Assembly (NCBI GenBank): GCA_007118195.1
Contig: SKSA01000162.1
Span: 1 to 15,605 of the forward strand
Length of the DNA stretch: 15,605 nucleotides
Origin: Anaerobacillus sp.
Lineage (GTDB): Bacteria > Bacillota > Bacilli > Bacillales > Anaerobacillaceae
Direction of reading: 5' to 3'
The position numbers and the translations under genes were made by a program. Numbering within the stretch: position 1 is the first letter of the stretch; every line of letters starts with the position of its first letter. The notes beneath the pieces were generated by a model. The model saw only the letters and a list, made by a program, of their open reading frames with translations, was not told where the DNA came from and did no database searches. Positions 6,611 through 15,079 of the stretch are shown here, piece by piece.

Positions 6611-6638
6611 TTTGCAATTTTTAAATAAATAGTGTAAT
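6611..6638 (+). promoter_or_regulatory. Candidate promoter of the methionine operon
   Basis: TTTGCA (6611-6616) and TGTAAT (6633-6638) are separated by 16 nt. A shifted -35, TTGCAA (6612-6617), would give 15. The predicted start near 6645 is about 25 nt before riboswitch helix P1. The boxes are mediocre, but the location is right. No clear terminator was seen between the zinc-ribbon gene and this promoter, so read-through into the leader is possible. Confidence 0.4.
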
Positions 6639-6670
6639 TTAGTAATCAATATATTTCAAAAATTTAAATA

Positions 6671-6777
6671 TTCTTATCACGAGAGATGGAGGGACGTGGC
6701 CCTATGAAATCTCAGCAACCAGCCAAAAGGTCAGGTGCTAAATCCATCAAGCTGTTTTTAAGTTTGGAAGATAAGAA
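6671..6777 (+). ncRNA. SAM riboswitch (S-box, SAM-I) controlling metI-metC-yitJ-metH
   Basis: Helix P1 is formed by TTCTTATC (6671-6678) and GATAAGAA (6770-6777). Between them are S-box hallmarks: GAGAGATGGAGGGACGTGGC, then CTATGAAATCTCAGCAACC and the AAAGGTCAGGTGCTAAATCC region. SAM binding stabilises P1. The 3' arm of P1 plus the next bases, ATAAGAAGAAG (6771-6781), is perfectly complementary to CTTCTTCTTAT (6799-6809), an 11-bp antiterminator that excludes the terminator at 6797-6821. Low SAM therefore allows transcription of the operon and high SAM stops it. Confidence 0.97.
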
Positions 6778-6796
6778 GAAGCTATTTGTTATTAGT

Positions 6797-6828
6797 CCCT
6801 TCTTCTTATTTGGAAGAAGGGTTTTATA
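6797..6828 (+). terminator. SAM-controlled attenuator terminator
   Basis: CCCTTCTTC (6797-6805) pairs with GAAGAAGGG (6813-6821) around a 7-nt loop, followed by TTTTATATT. The 5' arm is shared with the antiterminator, which uses 6799-6809. This is the regulated terminator of the S-box leader. Confidence 0.95.
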
Positions 6829-6880
6829 TTCCTCTTAAGTTCACTATATTAAAGCGCTAAAGTTCAAAGGAGAGAAGGAA

Positions 6881-7984
6881 ATGGCATATAAGCATATGGA
6901 AACAAATTTAGTTCAATTAGGTAATAGAAGTGAAACGAAAACAGGAACGATTAATCCACCTGTATATTTCTCAACAGCATATCGTCACGAAGGAATTGGG
7001 CAATCAACAGGTTATGACTATAGTAGAACGGGAAATCCGACTAGACATCTGTTAGAAGAAGGGATTGCTAAATTAGAGGGTGCCGATCAAGGCTTTGCTT
7101 GTAGTTCTGGAATGGCAGCAATTCAAACGGTGATGTCGATTTTTAAGCAAGGAGACGAAATCATCGTATGCCAAGATTTGTATGGTGGAACCTATCGATT
7201 ATTTGAACAAGGGTGGAAGCACTGGGGAGTTTCGTTTCGTTATTGGGATGGAGAGAGTTATGAAGACCTTGAATCTCTAGTAACCTCTTCAACAAAAGCA
7301 ATTTTTATTGAAACACCAACAAATCCGTTAATGCAGCAAATAAATATAAAACGAGTGAGTGAGGTTTCAAGACGAAACGATTTACTTCTAATTGTAGATA
7401 ATACGTTTTTTACACCACTTATACAACGGCCGATTGAAGAAGGTGCAAATGTTGTGATCCACAGCGCGACGAAATACTTGGGTGGTCACAATGATGTTTT
7501 AGCAGGACTCATCGTGGCTAGCGGGGAAGAGTTATGCGAAAAGATCGCTTTCTTCCATAATGGTATCGGCGCAAGTTTATCTCCTTTTGACTCTTGGTTA
7601 ATAATTAGAGGAATGAAAACATTAGCATTGCGAATGGAAAAACACGAAGAAAATGCTAAGGCATTGGAGAAGTTTTTACTTAACCATCAAGCAGTTACAG
7701 ATGTTTTATACCCTGGAAGAGGCGGAATGCTCTCTTTTAGAGTGAAAAAAGAAGAGTGGATAGATCCACTATTAAAACAGTTTAAACTAATTACTTTTGC
7801 CGAAAGCCTAGGTGGTGTAGAAAGTTTAATCACTTATCCGACGACGCAAACGCATGCTGATATTCCTGAAGAACTACGTGAAAAACATGGTGTTTGTAAA
7901 CGGTTGTTAAGGCTATCTGTCGGGATCGAAAATAAAGAAGATTTAATGGATGATTTATCACAAGCTTTTACAACATTATTATAG
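6881..7984 (+). CDS. metI: Cystathionine gamma-synthase / O-acetylhomoserine thiolyase
   Basis: This 367-aa PLP enzyme belongs to the Cys/Met metabolism transsulfuration family. It makes cystathionine from an acylated homoserine and cysteine, and the B. subtilis enzyme (373 aa) can also use sulfide. The PLP-binding lysine is K198 in HSATKYLGGHND. YDYSRTGNPTR (46-56) is the usual cofactor-phosphate and substrate region, and SLGGVESLITYP is the C-terminal substrate loop. The sequence PGRGGMLSF in place of a longer loop is typical of MetI and explains its shorter length relative to MetC. The start is clear, with AAAGGAG (6866-6872) 8 nt before the ATG. It is the first gene of the SAM-riboswitch operon, 59 bp after the attenuator stem. 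Assignment to MetI over MetC rests on gene order and this loop. Confidence 0.92.
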   Translation: MAYKHMETNLVQLGNRSETKTGTINPPVYFSTAYRHEGIGQSTGYDYSRTGNPTRHLLEEGIAKLEGADQGFACSSGMAAIQTVMSIFKQGDEIIVCQDLYGGTYRLFEQGWKHWGVSFRYWDGESYEDLESLVTSSTKAIFIETPTNPLMQQINIKRVSEVSRRNDLLLIVDNTFFTPLIQRPIEEGANVVIHSATKYLGGHNDVLAGLIVASGEELCEKIAFFHNGIGASLSPFDSWLIIRGMKTLALRMEKHEENAKALEKFLLNHQAVTDVLYPGRGGMLSFRVKKEEWIDPLLKQFKLITFAESLGGVESLITYPTTQTHADIPEELREKHGVCKRLLRLSVGIENKEDLMDDLSQAFTTLL

Positions 7985-7996
7985 GGGGCGATGGTT

Positions 7997-9151
7997 TTGT
8001 CTAACCATTTGACGATACAAACGAAGTTACTGCATAACGAACATAAAGTTGATCCGTTAACAGGGGCTGTTAGTGTTCCGATCCAACATTCCTCTACTTT
8101 TCACCAATATTCTTTTGATGAGTTTGGTGAGTATGATTACGCCAGAGGATCCAATCCGACGAGAAAAGCGCTTGAAGAAGTGATTGCAGAGCTAGAAGGT
8201 GGAACAAGGGGATTTGCTTTTGCATCTGGAATGGCAGCAATTTCAACGGCTTTTATGCTACTTTCAAAAGGGGATCATGTCGTAATTACAGAAGATGTGT
8301 ACGGTGGAACTTATCGTTTTGTCACCGAGGTTTTACCGAGGTTTGGAATTGAACATTCTTTTGTCGATATGACAAAAAAGGATGAAGTAGTTAATCATAT
8401 GAAAGCAAATACGAAATTGATTTATATTGAAACACCGTCAAATCCTACGCTGAAAATTACGAATATTAGCGAAATAGTTACCATTGCTAAAGCGCATAAT
8501 TGTTTAACGTTTTGTGATAATACGTTTTTAACTCCAGTTTTTCAGCGCCCGTTAGAGTTAGGGGTAGATGTTGTCCTTCATAGTGCAACAAAGTTTCTAG
8601 GTGGCCATAGTGATGTTGTCGCAGGTCTTGCTGTAGTGAAAGATGAAGATTTAGGGAAACGTCTCGCTTTTTTACACAACTCATTTGGCACTATATTAGG
8701 AGTTCAAGATAGCTGGTTAGTATTAAGAGGATTAAAGACATTGCAAGTTCGGATGCATGCTAGCTCCAAAGCGGCAGCGTATATAGCAGAGTGGTTGAGC
8801 AATCGACAAGAAGTAAGTTGCGTTTATTATCCAGGTTTAGCTACACACCCTGGGAAAGAAATTCAGGAACAACAATCAACAAGTCATGGTGCAGTCCTTT
8901 CATTTGAATTCTCAACGAGGGAAAAGGCGAAAATATTCGTAGAAAACGTAAGACTCCCAGTTTTTGCTGTTAGTTTAGGAGCCGTAGAATCAATTTTATC
9001 GTATCCTGCGACAATGTCTCACGGTTCAATGCCAAAAGAAGAAAGAGAAAAGAGAGGAATTACTGAGGGACTGCTAAGGCTTTCCGTTGGGTTAGAGGGT
9101 GTAGAGGATATAATTAAGGATTTCGAGCAAGCTTTTGAGCAAATGAAATAA
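7997..9151 (+). CDS. metC: Cystathionine beta-lyase
   Basis: This PLP enzyme cleaves cystathionine to homocysteine, pyruvate and ammonia, the step after MetI. From the TTG at 7997 it has 384 aa (about 390 in B. subtilis). The PLP lysine is K199 in HSATKFLGGHSD. YDYARGSNPTR and SLGAVESILSYPATMSHG are the cofactor and substrate regions. An ATG at 7991 is in frame and would add two residues, but it lies inside the extended SD AGGGGGCGAT (7983-7992), leaving almost no spacing, whereas the TTG is 8 nt from the G-run. TTG is therefore preferred. The stop of metI is 12 bp upstream and its final bases form part of this SD, which suggests translational coupling. The paralogy with metI is obvious throughout. 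Confidence 0.92.
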   Translation: MSNHLTIQTKLLHNEHKVDPLTGAVSVPIQHSSTFHQYSFDEFGEYDYARGSNPTRKALEEVIAELEGGTRGFAFASGMAAISTAFMLLSKGDHVVITEDVYGGTYRFVTEVLPRFGIEHSFVDMTKKDEVVNHMKANTKLIYIETPSNPTLKITNISEIVTIAKAHNCLTFCDNTFLTPVFQRPLELGVDVVLHSATKFLGGHSDVVAGLAVVKDEDLGKRLAFLHNSFGTILGVQDSWLVLRGLKTLQVRMHASSKAAAYIAEWLSNRQEVSCVYYPGLATHPGKEIQEQQSTSHGAVLSFEFSTREKAKIFVENVRLPVFAVSLGAVESILSYPATMSHGSMPKEEREKRGITEGLLRLSVGLEGVEDIIKDFEQAFEQMK

Positions 9152-9207
9152 CTTAAAAAACATTTCATATGCAGTGATACTAGCTTTGCATAGAAAGGGA
9201 GAGACTG

Positions 9208-11055
9208 ATGAGTTTTTTAGAAGAACTAAAATCGAAAACATTAATTGGAGATGGAGCAATTGGAACATTTCTCTATTTACAAGGGCTAGATCGCTGTTTT
9301 GAAGAGTTGAATTTAACTGATCCAGAAAAAGTGAAACAAGTGCATGAGGCATATATTGAGGCAGGCTCTAACGTGATACAAACCAATACGTATGCAGCTA
9401 ATAAAGTTAAGCTTTCTCGCTATGGGTTAGAACAGAAAGCGCGAATGATCAATGAACGTGCCGTTCAATGTGCTCGTGACGCAGCTATTCATAACGGTGT
9501 ACACGTTTTAGGAACCATTGGTGGAATAAGGGGATTTCAAAAAAGAGCACAATCAATGGAAGAAATAGTAGAGAGCTTTGAAGCACAGATGGAGAGTTTA
9601 TTACAATGTGATATTGATGGTTTACTTTTAGAAACTTATTATGACTTTGAAGAACTATCAAAGTGTTTAACCATTGCTAGAAAAGCGACAAATAAACCAA
9701 TTGTTGCTCACGTCTCTTTAGATGAAGTTGGCGTCTTACACGGTGGAGTTGCATTAAAAGATGCGTTACTTGCTCTAGAAGATTTTGGGGCCGATGTTGT
9801 CGGTATGAATTGTCGGATGGGGCCGTTTCACATGCTTCAATCGTTTGAGGAAGTGCCATTATTAACGAAGTCATATTTGTCCGCCTATCCAAATGCAAGT
9901 TTACCTGATTATAAGGATGGAAGGCTTGTTTATCAATCGAATCCAGAATATTTCGGTAACAGTGCAAAAAACTTTGTTGAACAAGGAGTTAGATTAATAG
10001 GTGGTTGTTGTGGGACGACACCAGATCACATCAAAGCTGTGGCTGATGCGGTTAAAGGAAAAGAACCGATCCGTGACAAGCAAATTAAATCGAAGCAAAG
10101 ACAGCGAATTACGGTTTTGCATAAAGAACGAGAAGAAGCGCTCGAACAAATAGTACAGAGGAGGAAGTCTGTCATTGTTGAGCTTGATCCACCTAAAAAG
10201 TTAAATGTAGATACCTTTATAAAGGGTGCGAAAACGTTAAAAGAAGCCGGTGCTGATGCAGTTACATTAGCTGATAATTCTCTAGCATCGCCAAGAGTTT
10301 GTAACGTTTCGCTAGCTTCTATTATAAAAAGAGAGCAAAGTGTTAGGCCGTTAGTTCATATTACTTGCCGTGATCGCAACTTGATTGGTTTACAGTCACA
10401 TTTAATGGGGCTTCATACTCTTGGAATCGATCAAGTGTTAGCGGTAACTGGAGATCCGACAAAAATTGGAGATTTCCCTGGGGCCACGTCTGTTTATGAT
10501 CTTGCTTCTTTTGATTTTATAAGGTTGATTAAACAAATGAACCAAGGATTTTCATTCTCTGGGAAAGATTTAGGCGCGCAAACCAATTTTTCTGTCGGGG
10601 CTGCATTTAATCCTAATGTCAATCATTTAGAGCAATCAGTAAGACGGTTAGAAAAAAAAATTGAATGTGGTGCTGATTATTTTTTAAGTCAACCTGTTTT
10701 TTGTAAAGAACAAGTGGCGCAAATATACGAAGCAACAAAGCATATAAACGCACCAATTTATATTGGAGTTATGCCATTAACTAGCTCAAGAAATGCTGAG
10801 TTTCTTCATAATGAAGTACCTGGGATTAAATTAACAAATGAAACGAGAGAGAGAATGGCAAAAGTTTCCGGGGATTTAGAAGCATCAAAATATGAAGGAA
10901 CTGAAATTGCAAAGGAACTGATTGATGAGGTTCACCGTTATTTTAATGGGTTATATTTAATTACGCCGTTTTTAAAATATGAAATGACTGTAAAATTAAC
11001 AAAGTATTGGCAAAGCAAGCTAACTGTGGCAAATGCTAAAAAAGTTAGCTATTAA
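9208..11055 (+). CDS. yitJ: Bifunctional homocysteine S-methyltransferase / methylenetetrahydrofolate reductase
   Basis: This 615-aa fusion (about 612 in B. subtilis YitJ) has two halves. Residues 1-290 are a homocysteine S-methyltransferase barrel with the zinc ligands C202 (GMNCRMGP) and C267-C268 (GGCCGTTPDH), starting from DGAIGTFL. Residues about 315-600 are an FAD-dependent MetF-like barrel that reduces 5,10-methylene-THF to 5-methyl-THF. E325 in VIVELDPP is the likely catalytic acid, and TCRDRNLIGLQSHLMG, AVTGDP, FSVGAAFNPN and FLSQPVF are reductase motifs. The SD AAAGGGAG (9194-9201) precedes the ATG. The reductase half feeds methyl-THF to MetH, the next gene. The donor used by the methyltransferase half (S-methylmethionine, SAM, or methyl passed within the protein) cannot be read from the sequence. 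Confidence 0.93.
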   Translation: MSFLEELKSKTLIGDGAIGTFLYLQGLDRCFEELNLTDPEKVKQVHEAYIEAGSNVIQTNTYAANKVKLSRYGLEQKARMINERAVQCARDAAIHNGVHVLGTIGGIRGFQKRAQSMEEIVESFEAQMESLLQCDIDGLLLETYYDFEELSKCLTIARKATNKPIVAHVSLDEVGVLHGGVALKDALLALEDFGADVVGMNCRMGPFHMLQSFEEVPLLTKSYLSAYPNASLPDYKDGRLVYQSNPEYFGNSAKNFVEQGVRLIGGCCGTTPDHIKAVADAVKGKEPIRDKQIKSKQRQRITVLHKEREEALEQIVQRRKSVIVELDPPKKLNVDTFIKGAKTLKEAGADAVTLADNSLASPRVCNVSLASIIKREQSVRPLVHITCRDRNLIGLQSHLMGLHTLGIDQVLAVTGDPTKIGDFPGATSVYDLASFDFIRLIKQMNQGFSFSGKDLGAQTNFSVGAAFNPNVNHLEQSVRRLEKKIECGADYFLSQPVFCKEQVAQIYEATKHINAPIYIGVMPLTSSRNAEFLHNEVPGIKLTNETRERMAKVSGDLEASKYEGTEIAKELIDEVHRYFNGLYLITPFLKYEMTVKLTKYWQSKLTVANAKKVSY

Positions 11056-11090
11056 ACACTGTCGCGCTTTTCAAAGCTAAACAAGGGGCT

Positions 11091-11112
11091 TATGTTTTCT
11101 AGTGAAAGCATA
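11091..11112 (+). repeat. Hairpin in the yitJ-metH spacer
   Basis: TATGTTTTC (11091-11099) pairs with GAAAGCATA (11104-11112), 9 bp with one U-G pair and a TAGT tetraloop. It has no T-run and sits just upstream of the metH SD (GAAAGGG, 11120-11126). It may be an mRNA processing or stability element rather than a terminator. Confidence 0.4.
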
Positions 11113-11135
11113 TACCAATGAAAGGGTAGATAAAG

Positions 11136-14100
11136 ATGAAACTTCAATCGTTTGAACAACGGCTACAGAAACATATATTAGTATTAGATGGTGCTATGGG
11201 TACAATGCTGCAAAATGCTAACCTAACTGCAAAAGATTTTGGTGGAGAGCAATATGAGGGGTGTAATGAGTATTTAAACATTACTGCTCCAAAAGTAATT
11301 GAAAACATTCATGAAGCATATTTAGCGGCGGGTGCTGATATTATTGAAACGAATACGTTCGGGGCAACCGACATTGTTTTAGCAGACTATGATTTAGAGA
11401 ACTTTGCAGTAGAGATCAATGAAAAGGCTGCGCGGATCGCCAAGGTTGCAGCGAATAAATTTTCAACGGATGAGTGGCCGAGATATGTGGCGGGTTCTAT
11501 CGGACCGACGACTAAGGCTTTGTCAGTAACTGGTGGAGCAACGTTTGAAGATCTCGTAAATGCATATCAACAACAAGTATACGGGCTATTATTAGGTGGA
11601 GTGGATATTCTTCTTGTTGAAACGAGTCAAGATACGAGGAACGTAAAGGCTGCATATGTAGGTATTGAAAACGTCTTTAAGAAACTCAAAAAGCGTATTC
11701 CGCTAATGATTTCTGGAACAATTGAACCGATGGGGACAACTTTAGCTGGACAAAATATCGAAGCTTTTTATTTATCAATTGAGCATATGAAACCGAGTGT
11801 TGTAGGCTTGAATTGTGCAACGGGGCCAGAATTTATGCAAGATCATATTCGTTCGTTAGCAAATCTTGCACAAACAGCGGTAATTTGTTTTCCGAATGCC
11901 GGTTTACCTGATGAAGAAGGGCATTATCACGAATCTCCAGAGATGCTCGCGAGAAAGCTGAAGCAATTTGCTGAAAAAGGGTGGTTAAATGTAGTTGGTG
12001 GATGTTGCGGTACGACACCTGATCATATTCGTGCAATAAAGAAAGCCATTCAAGACATGCCACCTCGGCAATTAATAGCAGAGCACCCTCACGCCTTGAG
12101 TGGTATTGAACCACTGATTTATGACGAAACGATGAGGCCGTTATTTGTTGGTGAACGTACGAATGTGATTGGCTCTAGAAAGTTTAAAACGTTAATTAAA
12201 GAAGAAAAATATGAGGAAGCATCAGAAGTTGCTCGTGCACAAGTGAAAAAGGGTGCGCATATTGTTGATATATGTTTAGCAGATCCGGATAGCGATGAAA
12301 TCGAAGATATGGAGAACTTTTTACCGTATGTAATTAATAAAGTGAAAGTGCCGTTAATGATCGATTCTACAGATGAAAAAGTAATTGAACGAGCACTTAC
12401 TTATTCACAAGGAAAAGCGGTCATTAATTCGATTAATTTAGAAGATGGAGAAGAAAGATTTGAAAGTATTGCAGCGATTATTCACAAGTATGGAGCAGCG
12501 GTTGTTGTTGGAACGATTGATGAAAAAGGTATGGCTGTTACAGCGGAAAGAAAGCTTGAAGTAGCTCTGCGAAGTTATGATCTTCGTGTGAATCGCTATG
12601 GCATTAGTCCAAATGATATTATTTTTGATCCCCTAGTCTTTCCGGTAGGAACTGGTGATGAACAATATATCGGTTCTGCCGCAGCAACGGTAGAAGGAAT
12701 TAAAAAAATTAAAGAAAAGTTACCTCAGTGTTTAACGATTTTAGGCATTAGTAACGTTTCTTTCGGGCTTCCACCAGTAGGAAGGGAAATTTTAAACTCG
12801 GTATTTCTTTATCATTGTACACAAGCAGGACTAGACTATGCCATCGTAAATACTGAAAAGCTAGAACGTTTTGCATCAATTTCAGAAAATGAACGATCTT
12901 TAGCTGAAAAATTACTTTTTGAGACGACTGATGAGGTTTTAGCTGAGTTTACAGCTTTTTACCGTGGCAAAAAGAAAGAAGAAAAGAAAAATGCAATAAA
13001 CCAAACTTTAGAAGAACGGTTACAAAGTTACATCGTAGAAGGGACAAAGGAAGGACTAATCCCTGATTTACAGTTAGCGTTACAAAAATATGAAACGCCA
13101 TTAAAAGTCGTCAATGGTCCTTTAATGGACGGAATGGATACGGTAGGTAAGTTGTTTAACAATAATGAACTAATCGTAGCGGAAGTGTTACAAAGTGCGG
13201 AAGTGATGAAAGCGTCTGTTCAATTTTTAGAGCAGTTTATGGAAAAGAAAGATGATAGTGGAAAAGGAAAAATCTTGTTAGCTACCGTGAAGGGCGATGT
13301 TCATGATATTGGTAAAAATTTAGTTGAAATTATATTAAGTAATAACGGGTTTAAAGTTATTAATTTAGGGATTAAAGTTACTTCCAACGAATTAATCGAG
13401 GCTGTAAAAAGGGAAAAACCAGATGCGATAGGTCTTTCTGGTCTATTGGTAAAGTCTGCCCAGCAAATGGTACTTACAGCTAATGATTTACGCGAACAAA
13501 AAATATCAATCCCAGTATTAGTTGGTGGTGCTGCGTTAACTAGAAAGTTTACGGAAACAAAAATTCAAGCTCAGTACGATGGAAATGTTCTTTATGCTAA
13601 AGATGCTATGAATGGATTAGAATTAGCAAATAAACTTTTTAATGAACAAGGTGCAAAAAAAGAAGTCAATAAGCAAAAAAGTGTTAGTGAGCAAATTAAA
13701 CCGTTAAAGGAAGAAAAAGAAAAAATAAGCGAACACCCTATAGTTTCAAAGAGGTCCACTGTATCGACGACTACACCGATATATGTTCCGAATGATTTAA
13801 CAAAGCATCCCTATTTAGATTATAAGCTGACACATATAAAGCCTTATATGAATTTACAAACTTTATTAGGTAAACATTTAGGTTTAAAAGGGAAAATTAC
13901 ACGCTTATTAAAAGAAGGTAATGAAAAAGCTGTCGACCTTAAGGAAAAGGTGGATGCATTATTTAATGATATTGTAAAAAATCAACTTATAAAGGCAAAA
14001 GGTATTTATCAGTTTTTCCCTGCTCAATCAGAGGGGAATGAAATTATTATTTATGATCCTAAAAACGGTACTGAGGAAATTCAACGATTTACATTCCCTA

Positions 14101-14582
14101 GGCAAACGAAAGAACCGTATTTATGTTTAGCAGATTTCGTTCGTCCAATCTCTTCAGGTGAAATTGATTATGTAGGTTTCTTTGCAGTTACCGCAGGAGT
14201 TGGAGTCAGGCAATTAGCTAACGAATGGAAAGATCAGGGTGAATATTTAAAAAGTCATTTATTACAAGCGACAGCACTTGAATTAGCCGAAGCATTTGCA
14301 GAACACATTCATCACTCAATGCGAAATTCATGGGGAATTCCAGATGATCCTGAATTAACGATGCAACAACGTTTTTCAGCGAAGTACCAAGGAATGAGGG
14401 TATCTTTTGGATATCCGGCATGCCCGGATTTAGCAGACCAGAAAAAGCTTTTTGAACTGTTAAATCCTCAAGAAATTGGAATAAACTTAACAGAAGAATA
14501 CATGATGGATCCGGAAGCTTCTGTTTCGGCGATGGTATTTGCTCATCCAGAAGCTCGGTATTTCAATGTTGAAGATGAATGA
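11136..14582 (+). CDS. metH: Cobalamin-dependent methionine synthase
   Basis: MetH transfers the methyl of 5-methyl-THF through cobalamin to homocysteine. The 1148 residues show all five parts. The homocysteine domain (1-320) has zinc ligands C227 and C290-C291 (GGCCGTTPDH). The pterin-binding barrel (about 335-610) includes FVGERTNVIGSRKF. The cap (about 625-710) leads to the B12 domain (about 715-840) with GDVHDIGKN, in which D721-x-H723-x-x-G726 supplies the cobalt ligand, and VLVGGAALTR. A Lys/Glu-rich linker (about 845-885) leads to the AdoMet reactivation domain (about 890-1148) with R1088-x3-GYPACPD. It is somewhat shorter than the E. coli enzyme (about 1227 aa). It is the last gene of the S-box operon, 80 bp after yitJ, and ends at a strong terminator. 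B. subtilis uses the B12-independent MetE instead. Confidence 0.97.
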   Translation: MKLQSFEQRLQKHILVLDGAMGTMLQNANLTAKDFGGEQYEGCNEYLNITAPKVIENIHEAYLAAGADIIETNTFGATDIVLADYDLENFAVEINEKAARIAKVAANKFSTDEWPRYVAGSIGPTTKALSVTGGATFEDLVNAYQQQVYGLLLGGVDILLVETSQDTRNVKAAYVGIENVFKKLKKRIPLMISGTIEPMGTTLAGQNIEAFYLSIEHMKPSVVGLNCATGPEFMQDHIRSLANLAQTAVICFPNAGLPDEEGHYHESPEMLARKLKQFAEKGWLNVVGGCCGTTPDHIRAIKKAIQDMPPRQLIAEHPHALSGIEPLIYDETMRPLFVGERTNVIGSRKFKTLIKEEKYEEASEVARAQVKKGAHIVDICLADPDSDEIEDMENFLPYVINKVKVPLMIDSTDEKVIERALTYSQGKAVINSINLEDGEERFESIAAIIHKYGAAVVVGTIDEKGMAVTAERKLEVALRSYDLRVNRYGISPNDIIFDPLVFPVGTGDEQYIGSAAATVEGIKKIKEKLPQCLTILGISNVSFGLPPVGREILNSVFLYHCTQAGLDYAIVNTEKLERFASISENERSLAEKLLFETTDEVLAEFTAFYRGKKKEEKKNAINQTLEERLQSYIVEGTKEGLIPDLQLALQKYETPLKVVNGPLMDGMDTVGKLFNNNELIVAEVLQSAEVMKASVQFLEQFMEKKDDSGKGKILLATVKGDVHDIGKNLVEIILSNNGFKVINLGIKVTSNELIEAVKREKPDAIGLSGLLVKSAQQMVLTANDLREQKISIPVLVGGAALTRKFTETKIQAQYDGNVLYAKDAMNGLELANKLFNEQGAKKEVNKQKSVSEQIKPLKEEKEKISEHPIVSKRSTVSTTTPIYVPNDLTKHPYLDYKLTHIKPYMNLQTLLGKHLGLKGKITRLLKEGNEKAVDLKEKVDALFNDIVKNQLIKAKGIYQFFPAQSEGNEIIIYDPKNGTEEIQRFTFPRQTKEPYLCLADFVRPISSGEIDYVGFFAVTAGVGVRQLANEWKDQGEYLKSHLLQATALELAEAFAEHIHHSMRNSWGIPDDPELTMQQRFSAKYQGMRVSFGYPACPDLADQKKLFELLNPQEIGINLTEEYMMDPEASVSAMVFAHPEARYFNVEDE

Positions 14583-14607
14583 AGAATTTAAAAAAAGTTT
14601 GAAATTT

Positions 14608-14640
14608 GGCACCACAGTTATATCTGTGGTGTCTTTTTAT
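14608..14640 (+). terminator. Rho-independent terminator of the methionine operon
   Basis: GGCACCACAG (14608-14617) pairs with CTGTGGTGTC (14624-14633), 10 bp with one G-U pair and a 6-nt loop, followed by TTTTT. It ends the metI-metC-yitJ-metH transcript. Confidence 0.93.
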
Positions 14641-14657
14641 ATGTAAAAGTTGGATAG

Positions 14658-14855
14658 TTGAAAGTTGGAAAGGAAAAAACTTACTTTTACTTATTGGATG
14701 GTGACTACGGTGCCATCATGGTTGAATTGTCTGAAAATAAAATGACGGTCGACTTTTACGAACAAGCCCCTAAAGCCGGGACGGAGTGCTCCTGCGGTTA
14801 CTCGTCGCAAAGCTGCACGATGAATTATCTAAGAAGTATCTCAAGGTGTAATTGA
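14658..14855 (+). pseudogene. Short open frame, probable gene remnant or chance
   Basis: A 65-codon frame opens directly after a stop (14655-14657) with only a TTG and no SD. Its first half (TYFYLLDGDYGAIMVELSE) reads like normal protein and might be the tail of a lost gene. The second half is cysteine-rich and runs through the inverted-repeat element at 14798-14880, so it looks non-coding. I do not recognise a family and would not annotate it as an expressed gene. Confidence 0.25.
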
Positions 14856-14900
14856 GGTCAGTAGCTTTACAGCGCAGTGAGGGAAATCGACCGGAATTTA
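14771..14900. repeat. Structured, GC-richer imperfect palindrome between metH and sleB
   Basis: An arm at 14798-14816 (containing GCAAAGCTGC) pairs with 14861-14880 (GTAGCTTTACAGCGCAGTGA) over about 17 pairs, with some wobbles, a bulge and mismatches. Inside is a small hairpin, CTCAA (14840-14844) with TTGAG (14852-14856). Further out, CCGG at 14776-14779 can meet CCGG at 14891-14894. The stretch is visibly richer in G and C than the surrounding spacer. It may be an interspersed repeat (REP- or MITE-like) or a structured RNA. No promoter or terminator was recognised for it. Confidence 0.35.
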
Positions 14901-14991
14901 TTCATATTAGGGTGACGTGCATCGTCATGAGTGTTTTGTAATGAAGAAAAACAAGTTTTTTCTATATGTAGCTAACAAATAAATGCTTTAT

Positions 14992-15021
14992 TGTATAAAA
15001 CTTGGTAAACAACAAAAACTA
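14992..15021 (+). promoter_or_regulatory. Candidate sigma-G (forespore) promoter of sleB
   Basis: TGTATA (14992-14997) and AAAACTA (15015-15021), spaced by 17 nt, resemble the forespore sigma-G pattern (TGNATA and CATNNTA, two mismatches in the -10). The predicted start near 15028 gives a leader of about 50 nt to the sleB SD. sleB is known to be forespore-expressed in B. subtilis, which supports the reading. Confidence 0.35.
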
Positions 15022-15079
15022 TCGGTATCATTTTAAGGAAAAATGTAAAAAAGTTAGCATTTTAAGGAGGTTAAACAAC

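Noticed and set aside
9092..9967. Open frames on the minus strand at 9092-9352 and 9677-9967
   Set aside because: They lie antisense to metC/yitJ coding sequence, show no recognisable domains, and are explained as shadows of the well-supported plus-strand genes.
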